A stretch of 64,000 bases of DNA from Pigmentibacter sp. JX0631 (lineage in GTDB: Bacteria; Bdellovibrionota_B; Oligoflexia; Silvanigrellales; Silvanigrellaceae). The notes below the pieces were generated by a model that ran no database searches, was not told the DNA's origin, and saw only the letters and a list, made by a program, of their open reading frames with translations. The stretch covers positions 962,501 to 1,026,500 of the forward strand of contig NZ_CP123622.1 in assembly GCF_029873255.1 (NCBI RefSeq). The letters run 5' to 3'. Position 1 is the first letter of the stretch. Each line of letters opens with the position of its first letter. Below, in pieces: positions 42,488 through 51,884 of this stretch. The translations under genes and the position numbers were made by a program.

Positions 42488-44281
42488 TTGATAGGGATTT
42501 ATATTCTCCTCATTTTTTTTACTGCGTTTGTTTTATCCTTGTTATTAGTGCCATTAATAATTAAATTTGCGAAAGTCAATAAACTATATGATTTACCAGA
42601 TTTAGTAACTGAAAAAAATCAAATAAACCCTAATGTTTTAAATTACGAAAGTTCCTTTGATCCGCCAAGAAGAATTCACACAAAACCGATACCAAGACTT
42701 GGAGGAGTTGCAATTATTATTGGATTTTTTTCCAGCCTCATCATCTGGAAATTTCCTTTAAACATGGTCGGTATATTTATATGCTCATTTATTATGTTCT
42801 TAACTGGATTTATTGATGATATCAAATCTCTTTCAGCAAAGTTTAGACTTTTTATACAAGTAACAACTTCTTTAGCAGTTGTGTTAATATCTAATTTACA
42901 AATTCATTCCATTGCATTGAGTCAAACAACTTTCTTGCAAATACCTTTTGCATTAGGATTAATATTATCAACCTTTATTATAATTGGTGCAATTAATTCA
43001 ATTAATATGATCGATGGTCTTGATGGATTAGCTGGAGGTGTAGTTCTAATCGGCATATCTCTATTAAGTTATATCTACTTTTTGTCAACCCATAATTTAA
43101 ACTTACTAATTGTTTTTAGTATTCCTATTATAGGAGCTATACTTGGTTTTTTAAAATACAATACACATCCTTCCAGTATATTTATGGGAGACTCAGGTAG
43201 TAATTGGTTAGGATTTATGGTTGGTGTATTTATAATACTTATTATGAATAATTTCACTATTTCAGAAAATATCAGTAAGTTAGATATAATTAGTAATTCT
43301 TCGATGCAATTTATACCCATAATTAGTATAGTATTATGTCTATCAATTCCAATTTTTGATACAGCTCATGTAATTCTATTAAGGTTATTTGAAGGTAAAA
43401 ACCCAATGAAGCCTGATAAAAGACATTTTCACCATTCTCTAATGAAAATTGGATTTACACATTCACAAAGTGTTATTATTGTATATTTTTTAATGCTATT
43501 TTTTGGAATACTCGGAATATTACCTGTTGCATATCCTCAATATGGCCTTACCTGGACTCCTTATGCAGGAATAATATTGCTTATAATTTGTATAACATTT
43601 TCAGTTAAATTAAATGAAGGATTTATTACAAATTTAGCTGGATATAAATTATTCTTAGCTTCTCAAAAAACGACTGGTCCAAGAATATCATTCATTTTAA
43701 AATATTGGGAACATTTAAATCGATATACTATATATTCTATTTTACTTGCAACGCCTTTTTTATCTGATATAGCACCAAAAAATGTTGCTTTAGCTTCTGC
43801 TGCTATGTGTTTTGTTATGATTTGCACAGTTTTTATAAGAAAATCTGACAGCTTTTTTGAATCATTTATCATAGCTATATCAACTACAATTTTACTTACC
43901 GCAAACAATTCAAATATCATTTGGATAGAAATTTTTAGTAATAAGTACAATTTACAAGAGGCATATAATGTTTTATTTATTTGGCTTCTAATAAGTACAT
44001 TACTATTTTTTATCGTCACCTTCAAACGCAAGTATTTAGTTATTGCTCCAACAGATTTTCTTTTAGCAATTTTACCACTTATACTTCTTTTATTACCCAT
44101 TGAAATTCAAAATGAATACAAATTAAATATTATCGCTTTAAGAAGTCTTGTTTTATTTGCAGCCCTAAGAACATTATCTAAAAGACATAATACCTTTTTT
44201 TACAAAGTTCATTTTATCTGTATAATAGCATTAGGCTGGATAGCTTTAACTAGTTTAGCAGGATTAAGATTGGTGCATTAA
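42488..44281 (+). CDS. WecA/MraY-family polyprenyl-phosphate HexNAc-1-phosphate transferase with extra C-terminal membrane domain
   Basis: This membrane enzyme starts glycan synthesis by moving a sugar-1-phosphate from a UDP-sugar to undecaprenyl phosphate. The start is TTG with GGGAG upstream. Motifs: IPRLGGVAI after TM1, FIDDIKSLSAKFRL (catalytic Asp pair), NMIDGLDGLAGG, IFMGDSGSNWLGF and the cytoplasmic KRHFHHSL His motif. This core takes about 370 residues, the usual size. Residues about 385-597 form an additional region with about six or seven hydrophobic segments and no known motif. First large gene of the polysaccharide operon running to about 50.7 kb. Confidence 0.9.
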   Translation: MIGIYILLIFFTAFVLSLLLVPLIIKFAKVNKLYDLPDLVTEKNQINPNVLNYESSFDPPRRIHTKPIPRLGGVAIIIGFFSSLIIWKFPLNMVGIFICSFIMFLTGFIDDIKSLSAKFRLFIQVTTSLAVVLISNLQIHSIALSQTTFLQIPFALGLILSTFIIIGAINSINMIDGLDGLAGGVVLIGISLLSYIYFLSTHNLNLLIVFSIPIIGAILGFLKYNTHPSSIFMGDSGSNWLGFMVGVFIILIMNNFTISENISKLDIISNSSMQFIPIISIVLCLSIPIFDTAHVILLRLFEGKNPMKPDKRHFHHSLMKIGFTHSQSVIIVYFLMLFFGILGILPVAYPQYGLTWTPYAGIILLIICITFSVKLNEGFITNLAGYKLFLASQKTTGPRISFILKYWEHLNRYTIYSILLATPFLSDIAPKNVALASAAMCFVMICTVFIRKSDSFFESFIIAISTTILLTANNSNIIWIEIFSNKYNLQEAYNVLFIWLLISTLLFFIVTFKRKYLVIAPTDFLLAILPLILLLLPIEIQNEYKLNIIALRSLVLFAALRTLSKRHNTFFYKVHFICIIALGWIALTSLAGLRLVH

Positions 44282-44306
44282 ATATACCTGTATTTAGGAG
44301 TACAAG

Positions 44307-45314
44307 TTGATTTTATCTAAATATCATAAACATCTTGAAAAATATATAGTCAGCTTTGGCAATAAAGATATTTTTGATTTTTTGATTTTCATTAATTTAA
44401 ACAAAAGTAGACTATTTTTAGGAATTATCTTCACTATAATTATTGGTTTTATTGTAATTTATATTAACATAAAAAATACTCCTTACATAACTGCTATAAA
44501 AGTAGAGCCTTATTTTGTAAACTCAATTTATCCCACTGATATTAAAAGAAACTTAATCTATTACAATCAAAGTATTAACAGAGAAGAATTTCTTAATAAA
44601 GTATTTAAAGAATTAAATCATTATGACATCAAAAAAATTAAATTTGAAATTGTAGTTAATGAATTTAACCAAAATTCCATTTTGAAATTTTTTTTACCAC
44701 AAGAAATAAATAAAGATGAATCAAATAAAATTATCCAATCATTCTTAGCAGAAGTTAAAAATGAAAACGAAACAATAGCTAAAAATTTAAATTTATTTTT
44801 AAATAATCCCTTTAATTCCAATAAAAATCAACTTGAATTTCAAGAAAATTTAATTCATATTTCTATAAAAATGAAAATAATTATAGATAAGTTAATAAAA
44901 AAATATAAAATAGATTTATCTGCGCAAAATTATAGTAACTCAGCATACATTTATTCATCTTTAGATCATTCTACAGTATTCACTTCAATCATAGGAATTT
45001 TGATTAATTCAAATAAAATCAATTTTAAAGAAATTGAACCCGATATAAAATCTTTTGCAATTCTTAAAAACGATTTTGATATACTATCAAATAATAATTA
45101 TGCTTTAGGCGTAAAACTAAGAGATAGTATTCTTCCTATTTTTAATCCCAATAATTTTGAATATTTGACGATAAATGAAAAGAAAAAATTATTGCAAGAA
45201 AATTTAAAGATTTTTATTTCAATTTTAGTCTTAGGACTTTTAATTTCATTAATTGTATGTTTTTTCATTGATTTTCATAGAAATTATAAAATTCGTTATA
45301 AAGGAAATAATTAG
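44307..45314 (+). CDS. Wzz-like chain-length/polysaccharide co-polymerase protein
   Basis: The start is TTG with AGGAG upstream. Of 335 residues, TM1 is at about 33-52 and TM2 at about 300-322, flanking a large periplasmic helical region. This is the two-membrane-hairpin topology of Wzz-type proteins that set the length of O-antigen or capsule chains. The proline-rich second TM motif of classic Wzz is not obvious, so the call rests on topology and on position between the initiating transferase and sugar genes. The stop codon overlaps the GTG of the next gene by one base. Confidence 0.55.
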   Translation: MILSKYHKHLEKYIVSFGNKDIFDFLIFINLNKSRLFLGIIFTIIIGFIVIYINIKNTPYITAIKVEPYFVNSIYPTDIKRNLIYYNQSINREEFLNKVFKELNHYDIKKIKFEIVVNEFNQNSILKFFLPQEINKDESNKIIQSFLAEVKNENETIAKNLNLFLNNPFNSNKNQLEFQENLIHISIKMKIIIDKLIKKYKIDLSAQNYSNSAYIYSSLDHSTVFTSIIGILINSNKINFKEIEPDIKSFAILKNDFDILSNNNYALGVKLRDSILPIFNPNNFEYLTINEKKKLLQENLKIFISILVLGLLISLIVCFFIDFHRNYKIRYKGNN

Positions 45315-47164
45315 TGTGCGGAATATTTGGCATAATCTCAAGACCGAACGTGTTTAATGAGAAAATTGTTAGGGACGCTCTAAATAAGATATCTCATAGA
45401 GGTCCTGATGATTGGGGGCTTGAAAAACTAGAATTAAAAGACAAATGGGATGTTTGGTTTGGTCAAAGAAGATTATCAATAATTGATCTGTCTTCCGCAG
45501 GTCATCAACCTATGACTAAATTTTTACCTGATAATATTATATCACTATGTTTTAATGGTGAAATTTATAATTTTAATCAACTTAAAGAACAATTAAAAGA
45601 TAATTGGAAGTTCCAATCAGGTACAGATACTGAAGTTATTTTAGCAGGAATTCATTTATTAGGAAATGATTTTTTAAAAAAGCTTAATGGAATGCTTGCA
45701 ATGGCTTTTTTCAATCAAAATGAGCATAAAATTACTTTCGCAAGAGATAGATTAGGAAAAAAACCTTTATATATTTATAAGTCTAAAGATTGCATAGCGT
45801 TTTCATCAGAATTAAAATCAATTATCAATTTAAAATTACCATTAACCATAAATAATGAAGCTTTAGAGTTTTATCGTTGGCTTGGTTACATACCTGCAAA
45901 TCTAACTATTTATAATGAATGTTTTAAGTTAAGCGCAGGCTCTTACCTTAATCTTGATCTCTCTAAAAATAATCTAGAATTAGAAAATGAAACATTATAC
46001 TGGGATCCATTTATTGGATACGGCAGACAATACAAACATTCTTATGATGAAGCGATAGATGAATTTTTAGAATTATTAGATGATGCGACTAAAATAAGAT
46101 TAGTCTCCGACGTACCTGTAGGAGCATTCTTGTCAGGAGGGATAGATTCTTCTTTAGTATTATCGAGTATAAAGAAATTAAATATTCCTAATTTTCAGTC
46201 ATTTACAGTTCAATATGATAATAAAGAATTTGATGAATCTTCAATTGCAATCGAAACATCAAATAATTTAGACATTCCTATTCAATTATTGCATTTAAAA
46301 GAATCAGATTATCAAAACCAAATTCTAAAAATCCCATTTCATTATGACGAACCATTTTCAGATAGTTCACAAATTCCAACAATGGCTATTTCAGAAGCAG
46401 CAAGAAAATTCGTTACAGTTGTTCTAACTGGAGATGGTGGAGATGAGGTATTCTTAGGGTATCCTAGATTTTCCTACACTAAAAAACTTGTCATTATAAA
46501 TCAATTAACAAAATTAATTCCATTTTTAAATAAAACAATTGCTTCTTCTTTAAAAACTAAACTTGGAAAAATACTATTTAGAAAAATATTAAACTTGTTC
46601 TCTGTAAATTCAACAAATTTAGATTCAAAGCTTGAAAAAATAAACGAAATTTTATCTGCTAAAAATGAATTTCAATTATATGATATAATTTTACGAACAA
46701 ATCCAAAATCAAAAACAAATAACCCTTTAAATAATTTTAATAGCTATTTCGAATTTACTAAGAATTGGTATCCTAACTATTCTTGGCAGAATCTTGATAA
46801 TAGAAGCATAGAAGAAAAATTTGCCGCATTAGATCTAGTAACTTATCTAAGAGATGACGTGTTAGTAAAAGTTGATAGAGCAACGATGGCCTATTCTCTA
46901 GAAGCCCGTTCACCTCTGCTAGACTATAGAATTGTTGAATTCGGTACTTCTTTGCCTCTCCATTTCAAAATTCAAAATAATGTCTACAAAAAAATCCTGA
47001 GAGATGCATTAGCGAGAAGGACGCAAGGAAAAGTATTGAGCATGCCCAAAAAAGGATTTGGTGTTCCACTGCCTGCTAACCTTCCAAATGGATCAAATTT
47101 AAATTCTAGATGGAATTTATTTATTGAAAATGAATGGGAAAAATATACTAAGCAACATAGTTAG
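45314..47164 (+). CDS. AsnB-type glutamine-dependent amidotransferase (asparagine synthase family)
   Basis: The GTG start gives MCGIFGII, so that Cys2 becomes the N-terminal nucleophile after Met removal; the class II glutaminase then follows (SHRGPDD, FNGEIYN). The C-terminal synthetase domain (about 230-600) has the PP-loop LSGGIDSSLV (about 275-284) and VLTGDGGDEVFLGYPR. Length 616 residues is typical. In surface-polysaccharide loci AsnB-like enzymes often amidate sugar carboxyl groups (as WbpS) rather than make Asn. The next gene makes a uronic acid, which favours this role here. Free asparagine synthesis remains possible. Confidence 0.9.
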   Translation: MCGIFGIISRPNVFNEKIVRDALNKISHRGPDDWGLEKLELKDKWDVWFGQRRLSIIDLSSAGHQPMTKFLPDNIISLCFNGEIYNFNQLKEQLKDNWKFQSGTDTEVILAGIHLLGNDFLKKLNGMLAMAFFNQNEHKITFARDRLGKKPLYIYKSKDCIAFSSELKSIINLKLPLTINNEALEFYRWLGYIPANLTIYNECFKLSAGSYLNLDLSKNNLELENETLYWDPFIGYGRQYKHSYDEAIDEFLELLDDATKIRLVSDVPVGAFLSGGIDSSLVLSSIKKLNIPNFQSFTVQYDNKEFDESSIAIETSNNLDIPIQLLHLKESDYQNQILKIPFHYDEPFSDSSQIPTMAISEAARKFVTVVLTGDGGDEVFLGYPRFSYTKKLVIINQLTKLIPFLNKTIASSLKTKLGKILFRKILNLFSVNSTNLDSKLEKINEILSAKNEFQLYDIILRTNPKSKTNNPLNNFNSYFEFTKNWYPNYSWQNLDNRSIEEKFAALDLVTYLRDDVLVKVDRATMAYSLEARSPLLDYRIVEFGTSLPLHFKIQNNVYKKILRDALARRTQGKVLSMPKKGFGVPLPANLPNGSNLNSRWNLFIENEWEKYTKQHS

Positions 47165-47172
47165 GAAATATT

Positions 47173-48516
47173 ATGCAAAATCATATGTCAACAGAGATTC
47201 TTGAAATTAAATCAACAAAAATTGGAGTAATTGGCTTAGGTTATGTTGGTTTGCCTTTAGCAATTTCTTTTTCCAAAAAATATAATGTTATTGGTTTTGA
47301 CATAAATAACGAAAAAATTGAAAAATTAAAAGCAGGAAAAGATTATACTGGAGAGATAGAAAATACAAACATTTTAAATAATGATAATATTTTATATACA
47401 TCTGATTATACAGATTTAACAACATGTAAAGTTATAATAGTTGCGGTTCCTACTCCAATTGATAATGGAAATAATCCTGATTTAACTCCACTTTTGTCGG
47501 CTTGCTCCTTAATTGGAGAAATTTTAAAATTAAATTCAAATATTTATTATATTTGTTTTGAGTCAACGGTCTATCCTGGTTGCACAGAGGAAGATTGTAA
47601 ACCATTAATTGAAAAAATTTCTGGCAAAACTCATGGTGTAGATTTTTATTTAGGCTATTCACCAGAAAGAATAAATCCTGGCGATAAAAAACATACATTT
47701 GAAAATATTACTAAAGTAGTCTCTGGATGCTGTAACCATTCACGTGATTTTTTTGCCCAATTATATAATTCGGTTATATCAGCTGGCGTTCATATTGCTT
47801 CCAGCATCAAAGTTGCTGAAGCTGCTAAAATTATAGAAAACACTCAAAGAGACATTAATATAGCACTTATAAATGAATTATCCATAATTTTTTCCAAATT
47901 AAATATTGATACACATGAAGTTCTAAGCGCAGCAAGAACAAAATGGAATTTTCTCGATTTCATTCCTGGCTTGGTGGGCGGTCATTGTATTGGAGTCGAT
48001 CCCTATTATTTGACTTATAAGGCAGAGACAGTGGGATATATTCCAAAAGTTATTTTATCAGGAAGAACAATAAATGATTCAATGGCATCATTCGTTGCTT
48101 CTCAAGCAGTAAAATTGGCTCTAAAAAATAAGCCTAAAAACTCAGAATTATATAGATGTCTTATATTAGGTTTTACATTTAAAGAAAATATTTCTGATTT
48201 TAGAAATACTAAGGTAGCACAAATAATTAATTCTTTAAAAGAATATAATTTCCATACAGACGTTATTGATCCACTTGTAGATAAAAAAGATGTCCATTCT
48301 GAATATAATATTGAAATAAATACTCATTTAAATATTGATTTTCAATTATATGATTGCATTATACTTGCAGTACCTCATCGCGAACTTGTTCCTACAATTG
48401 AAGAAATAATTAATCCAGATAAACAATATAACGGCGTTTTTGTAGATGTAAAAGCATACTTAAATTCAACTCAAATAGCGCAGATATCAAATCACATAAC
48501 TTATTGGCGTCTTTAA
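47173..48516 (+). CDS. UDP-N-acetylhexosamine 6-dehydrogenase (WbpA/TviB-like)
   Basis: This enzyme oxidises C6 of a UDP-HexNAc to the uronic acid with two NAD+. It has the Rossmann motif GVIGLGYVGLPLA (about 18-30), AVPTPID, the Glu in CFESTVYPGCTEE, substrate-binding KVAEAAKIIENTQRDINIA and the catalytic Cys in LVGGHCIGVDPYY. FTFKENISDFRNTK matches the family's K-x-N/D-x-x-D-x-R-N C-terminal motif. The 447 residues are typical. It is nine bases after the amidotransferase gene, so an amidated uronic acid (HexNAcA-amide) is a reasonable inference. Confidence 0.92.
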   Translation: MQNHMSTEILEIKSTKIGVIGLGYVGLPLAISFSKKYNVIGFDINNEKIEKLKAGKDYTGEIENTNILNNDNILYTSDYTDLTTCKVIIVAVPTPIDNGNNPDLTPLLSACSLIGEILKLNSNIYYICFESTVYPGCTEEDCKPLIEKISGKTHGVDFYLGYSPERINPGDKKHTFENITKVVSGCCNHSRDFFAQLYNSVISAGVHIASSIKVAEAAKIIENTQRDINIALINELSIIFSKLNIDTHEVLSAARTKWNFLDFIPGLVGGHCIGVDPYYLTYKAETVGYIPKVILSGRTINDSMASFVASQAVKLALKNKPKNSELYRCLILGFTFKENISDFRNTKVAQIINSLKEYNFHTDVIDPLVDKKDVHSEYNIEINTHLNIDFQLYDCIILAVPHRELVPTIEEIINPDKQYNGVFVDVKAYLNSTQIAQISNHITYWRL

Positions 48517-48550
48517 TTTTATCGAGTTAATTTTAAATTAGGATTTTAAT

Positions 48551-49465
48551 ATGAATAATAATTTTGAAGATATCATTGACAAATCAATTTTTCAAAATGT
48601 GATTATAAGAAATAATTTTATTCAAAGTACAGACATAAATATTCAATATACCGGAAATGCAGAAACGGTTAAATCATTTGGAGAAGAATGGAATATTTTT
48701 AAACATTCTGATTTATCCTTAACTGAAACAGCTGCAAAAGAATATTTTGACGTTTTTCCATTAGAGCAATTAAATAAAAATTGGATTGGAGTAGATGTTG
48801 GCTGCGGTACTGGAAGATGGGCTAGAAGAATTAGCCCCTATGTAAAAACTCTGTACGGCGTAGATCCTTCAGAAGCGATAAATATATTTATGGAAAATAC
48901 TAAAAATGATGACAACATCATTCCAGTTAAGGCGTACGCAGAAAATTTGCCGTTTCAAGATAAATCTATCGATTTTGCTCTTTCATACGGAGTCTTACAT
49001 CATATTGAAAAAACCGAAGAATCAATAGCAGAAATAAATCGAATCCTAAAAAATGATGGTATTTTTCTTTTTTATTTTTATTATAATTTAGATAACAGAT
49101 CTTTTTTGTTTAAATGCATTTTTTTAATTGTAAATATTATGAGAAAGTGTATTAGCAAATTTCCTCCATTTTTAAAAAAAATAACATGCGATTTACTAGC
49201 AGCATTTATTTATTTGCCATGTGTTATTCTAGCAAAAATAGTTAAATTAATTTTTGGTGAAAAACTAGCTGAAAAACTTCCTCTTTCTTCCTACAGAAAC
49301 AAAAATTTTTATATAATGAGAAATGATAGCCTTGATAGATTTGGGACACCGCTTGAAAAAAGATATTCAAAAGAACAATTAACAAAACTTCTAAAAGATA
49401 ATGGTTTTAAAAATGTTGTATTTTCAAATAATATACCTTATTGGCATGGTTATGCAGTAAAGTAA
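48551..49465 (+). CDS. Class I SAM-dependent methyltransferase
   Basis: The 304-residue protein has motif I GVDVGCGTGRWARRIS (about 81-96), the acidic VDPSEAI at strand two, and SYGVLHHIEKTEESIAEI, all typical of the Methyltransf_11 group. The region about 180-240 is hydrophobic and may touch the membrane or a lipid-linked substrate. In this operon it probably methylates a sugar or a glycan end. RBS TAGGA. The substrate cannot be read from the sequence. Confidence 0.85.
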   Translation: MNNNFEDIIDKSIFQNVIIRNNFIQSTDINIQYTGNAETVKSFGEEWNIFKHSDLSLTETAAKEYFDVFPLEQLNKNWIGVDVGCGTGRWARRISPYVKTLYGVDPSEAINIFMENTKNDDNIIPVKAYAENLPFQDKSIDFALSYGVLHHIEKTEESIAEINRILKNDGIFLFYFYYNLDNRSFLFKCIFLIVNIMRKCISKFPPFLKKITCDLLAAFIYLPCVILAKIVKLIFGEKLAEKLPLSSYRNKNFYIMRNDSLDRFGTPLEKRYSKEQLTKLLKDNGFKNVVFSNNIPYWHGYAVK

Positions 49466-49488
49466 TTTGAATATTAAGGTAAATTTTA

Positions 49489-50718
49489 ATGACCATTCCG
49501 TTCTTGACACCTACTATATTTTTTATATTAGTTACGATTTTTATCATGTACAAAAATGGAAAATATTTTTTTTACAAATTTCTATTTTTATTTGTTTATT
49601 TATTTTTAACCTCATTTTTTCTTAAAAGAGAGCCTGATCATTATACTTACTTAAACTTTATGACAAATACTTATACGTCTATAAGTACTGCTTTAAAAGC
49701 AAATAGCGGAGTTTATACTTTTGCAGCTTCTTTAGTGTATATTATTAACCAATTTGTTAGGTCTATTGATTTAAGTATTTTAATTAATAACAGCTTTACA
49801 ATAACATGTATTATTTGTATACCAAATATTTTTTCTAATAATAATTCAATTATTCCTTTAAAAAAACATATATTTCAATTAGCTTTAATTATACTTTCTC
49901 CTATGATAGTCACTTCAGGAAAAAATATGAATAAAGATTTAGCAGTTTCATTTTATTTATGTCTTTCTTTTTATACATTTTACTACATGATTGAAAAAAT
50001 GAGAGAAATTATACATTTAAAAATTAAAGATATAACAAATATTATATTTATGATACTGTTATTTATCATTTCTACTACCTATTTAAATTTTGTAAGATCA
50101 TCTTTGTGTAGTATTTTTATTGTGTCTATAATTATTTTTATTATATCAAAAATTTTATATTTTATTTTTAATAAAAAAGTACATATAAATTTTATAAGTA
50201 TAATTTTAATTTTTATTTCAATATCATACATTCAATTGTTTAAATGGGATAGTTTAATTTTCTCTCAATCCGAAAATCTAGGTAACGCTACGATAAAAGA
50301 ACTTCAAGGATTAAGTCAGCCTTATATTTTTGATACTCTTTTTTACTCTTTGCAAGGATATTTTTATTCTTTTTTTGGAATATACATTTCACAATTAAGT
50401 ACAAACACATTATCTTTAATTAACTTTATCCCTTCTGTAATAATAAATATCACGTATTTAATTTTAATAATCAAATTGATTAAAAGTGATAAAAATAATC
50501 TAACATTACAAAATCTCTGTTTTTGTTTTATATTTTTTCATATTGGAATACAAATATGGGGTACACCAAATTATTCAAATTTATTTAGACAACAAATTCC
50601 TGACGTTTTTCTAATTGCAATTTTTTTACTTATCCATAAAATGAAGCTAAAAGATAATAAAGTTGAACCTCCAAATTATTCAAATATACAAATATCTGTT
50701 ATTAAGAATTCTAATTAA
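49489..50718 (+). CDS. Polytopic membrane protein, probable Wzy-type glycan polymerase
   Basis: 409 residues, strongly hydrophobic, with about 10-12 transmembrane segments and a larger hydrophilic loop near residues 265-290. It starts with two N-terminal segments and FFLKREPDHYTYLNF, which resembles the EpsG/Wzy-like D-x-x-x-Y pattern. Polymerases are known to be weakly conserved, so the call rests on topology and on its place in a Wzz-containing locus. It is the last gene of this rightward block, followed by a 353-base intergenic region. Confidence 0.6.
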   Translation: MTIPFLTPTIFFILVTIFIMYKNGKYFFYKFLFLFVYLFLTSFFLKREPDHYTYLNFMTNTYTSISTALKANSGVYTFAASLVYIINQFVRSIDLSILINNSFTITCIICIPNIFSNNNSIIPLKKHIFQLALIILSPMIVTSGKNMNKDLAVSFYLCLSFYTFYYMIEKMREIIHLKIKDITNIIFMILLFIISTTYLNFVRSSLCSIFIVSIIIFIISKILYFIFNKKVHINFISIILIFISISYIQLFKWDSLIFSQSENLGNATIKELQGLSQPYIFDTLFYSLQGYFYSFFGIYISQLSTNTLSLINFIPSVIINITYLILIIKLIKSDKNNLTLQNLCFCFIFFHIGIQIWGTPNYSNLFRQQIPDVFLIAIFLLIHKMKLKDNKVEPPNYSNIQISVIKNSN

Positions 50719-51071
50719 ATGTCTTTTTATATTTTAAGGTTCATCTCTAAAATATCATTTTTGAACTACTATATAAATCCAAGATCCATAAAATTTTAAA
50801 GTAGAATATTTATAATAAAAAACAAGAGTATAATATAAAATTTATAAATAATTATTTGCTTTAATTTGTGCAATATATTATTTTAGAAAGTAGTTTTGCT
50901 AAACCATTATATAAATTATTAATGGGGAAGCTTTTTATCTCATAAAAACTAAAGTAGGCAGAAATTTAAGTGATAACTGGAATAATATTAACATAAATTA
51001 GAAAATTTGAAGTATACCTTTAGAATGATCTATACTTCATGGATTTAAATTAATAAAATTGGAGAACCTAT
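50719..51071 (+). promoter_or_regulatory. A/T-rich intergenic region before the transketolase operon
   Basis: No gene is supported in these 353 bases. The region contains several TATAAT-like boxes (for example TATAAT at 50831-50836) without a confident -35, and an inverted repeat close to the transketolase start (described separately). GGAG at 51061-51064 is the ribosome site for the ATG at 51072. It probably holds the promoter of the transketolase-epimerase operon. Confidence 0.35.
51009..51038. repeat. Inverted repeat GAAGTATA / TATACTTC before the transketolase operon
   Basis: Two perfectly complementary eight-base arms (51009-51016 and 51031-51038) are separated by 14 bases and lie 34 bases before the ATG at 51072. 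Without a T-run it is not a typical terminator; it could be an operator or a leader stem. Confidence 0.4.
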
Positions 51072-51884
51072 ATGCTAAAACCTTATTCTAAAGAGATAAA
51101 TCCAAATAACCTGAGAAAAAATATTTTAAACATGGCTAAAGTAGGTAATTCTGTACATATTGCATGCGCTTTTTCAATTGTTGAGATTCTTTCCGTTCTT
51201 TATCAAAATTTCATTAATATAGATCCTAGTAACCTTAAAAATACTAATAGAGATCTCTTTTGCCTAAGTAAGGGGCATGGAGTCATGGCCTTATATTCAT
51301 GCCTTTATGAAATTGGAATATTACCTGAAGAATACTTGAACAAATATTTCCAAGATGGAAGTAAATTAAAGGGACTTTCAGATGCAAATATTCCAGGAAT
51401 TGAAGTGTCCGGAGGTTCGCTAGGGCATGGAATTACTGTTTCTGTTGGATTAGCGCTCGCCGCCAAATTAAAAAATAAATCAAATAAAATATACTGTCTA
51501 ATAGGTGATGGAGAAATGAATGAAGGAAGTGTTTGGGAAGCATTACTTTTTTCGAAACATTGGAATCTTGATAATTTGATTTTAATAGTTGATGCAAACC
51601 AGTATCAAGCAATGGGACTATGTTCCGAGATTCTAGATTGTGAACCTTTTTATAATAAATTTGAAGCGTTTGGTTTTGAAACATGGGAATGCGATGGACA
51701 TTCTGTATTAGAACTTAATAGAGTATTCAATCAAGCTTTAATAAGTAAGCACGAAAAACCCAAAGTGGTTATAGCAAGAACTGTTAAAGGAAAAGGCGTG
51801 TCGTTTATGGAGAATAATAACGCTTGGCATTATTCTCGACTAAATAACGAATTATTTCAAAAGTGTCTTGAGGAGTTATCTTAA
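51072..51884 (+). CDS. Split transketolase, N-terminal (ThDP-binding) subunit
   Basis: The 270-residue protein covers the first domain of transketolase. It has LSKGHGVMALYSCL (conserved His), SGGSLGHGITVSVGLALA, and the thiamine diphosphate motif GDGEMNEGSVWEALLF (about 143-158) with the later Asn (DANQYQA). A separate downstream gene encodes the rest, overlapping by an ATGA-type junction. Transketolases move two-carbon units between ketose and aldose phosphates. Inside a polysaccharide locus such a pair may make an unusual sugar precursor or transfer the unit to an activated sugar. GGAG is well placed. Confidence 0.9.
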   Translation: MLKPYSKEINPNNLRKNILNMAKVGNSVHIACAFSIVEILSVLYQNFINIDPSNLKNTNRDLFCLSKGHGVMALYSCLYEIGILPEEYLNKYFQDGSKLKGLSDANIPGIEVSGGSLGHGITVSVGLALAAKLKNKSNKIYCLIGDGEMNEGSVWEALLFSKHWNLDNLILIVDANQYQAMGLCSEILDCEPFYNKFEAFGFETWECDGHSVLELNRVFNQALISKHEKPKVVIARTVKGKGVSFMENNNAWHYSRLNNELFQKCLEELS

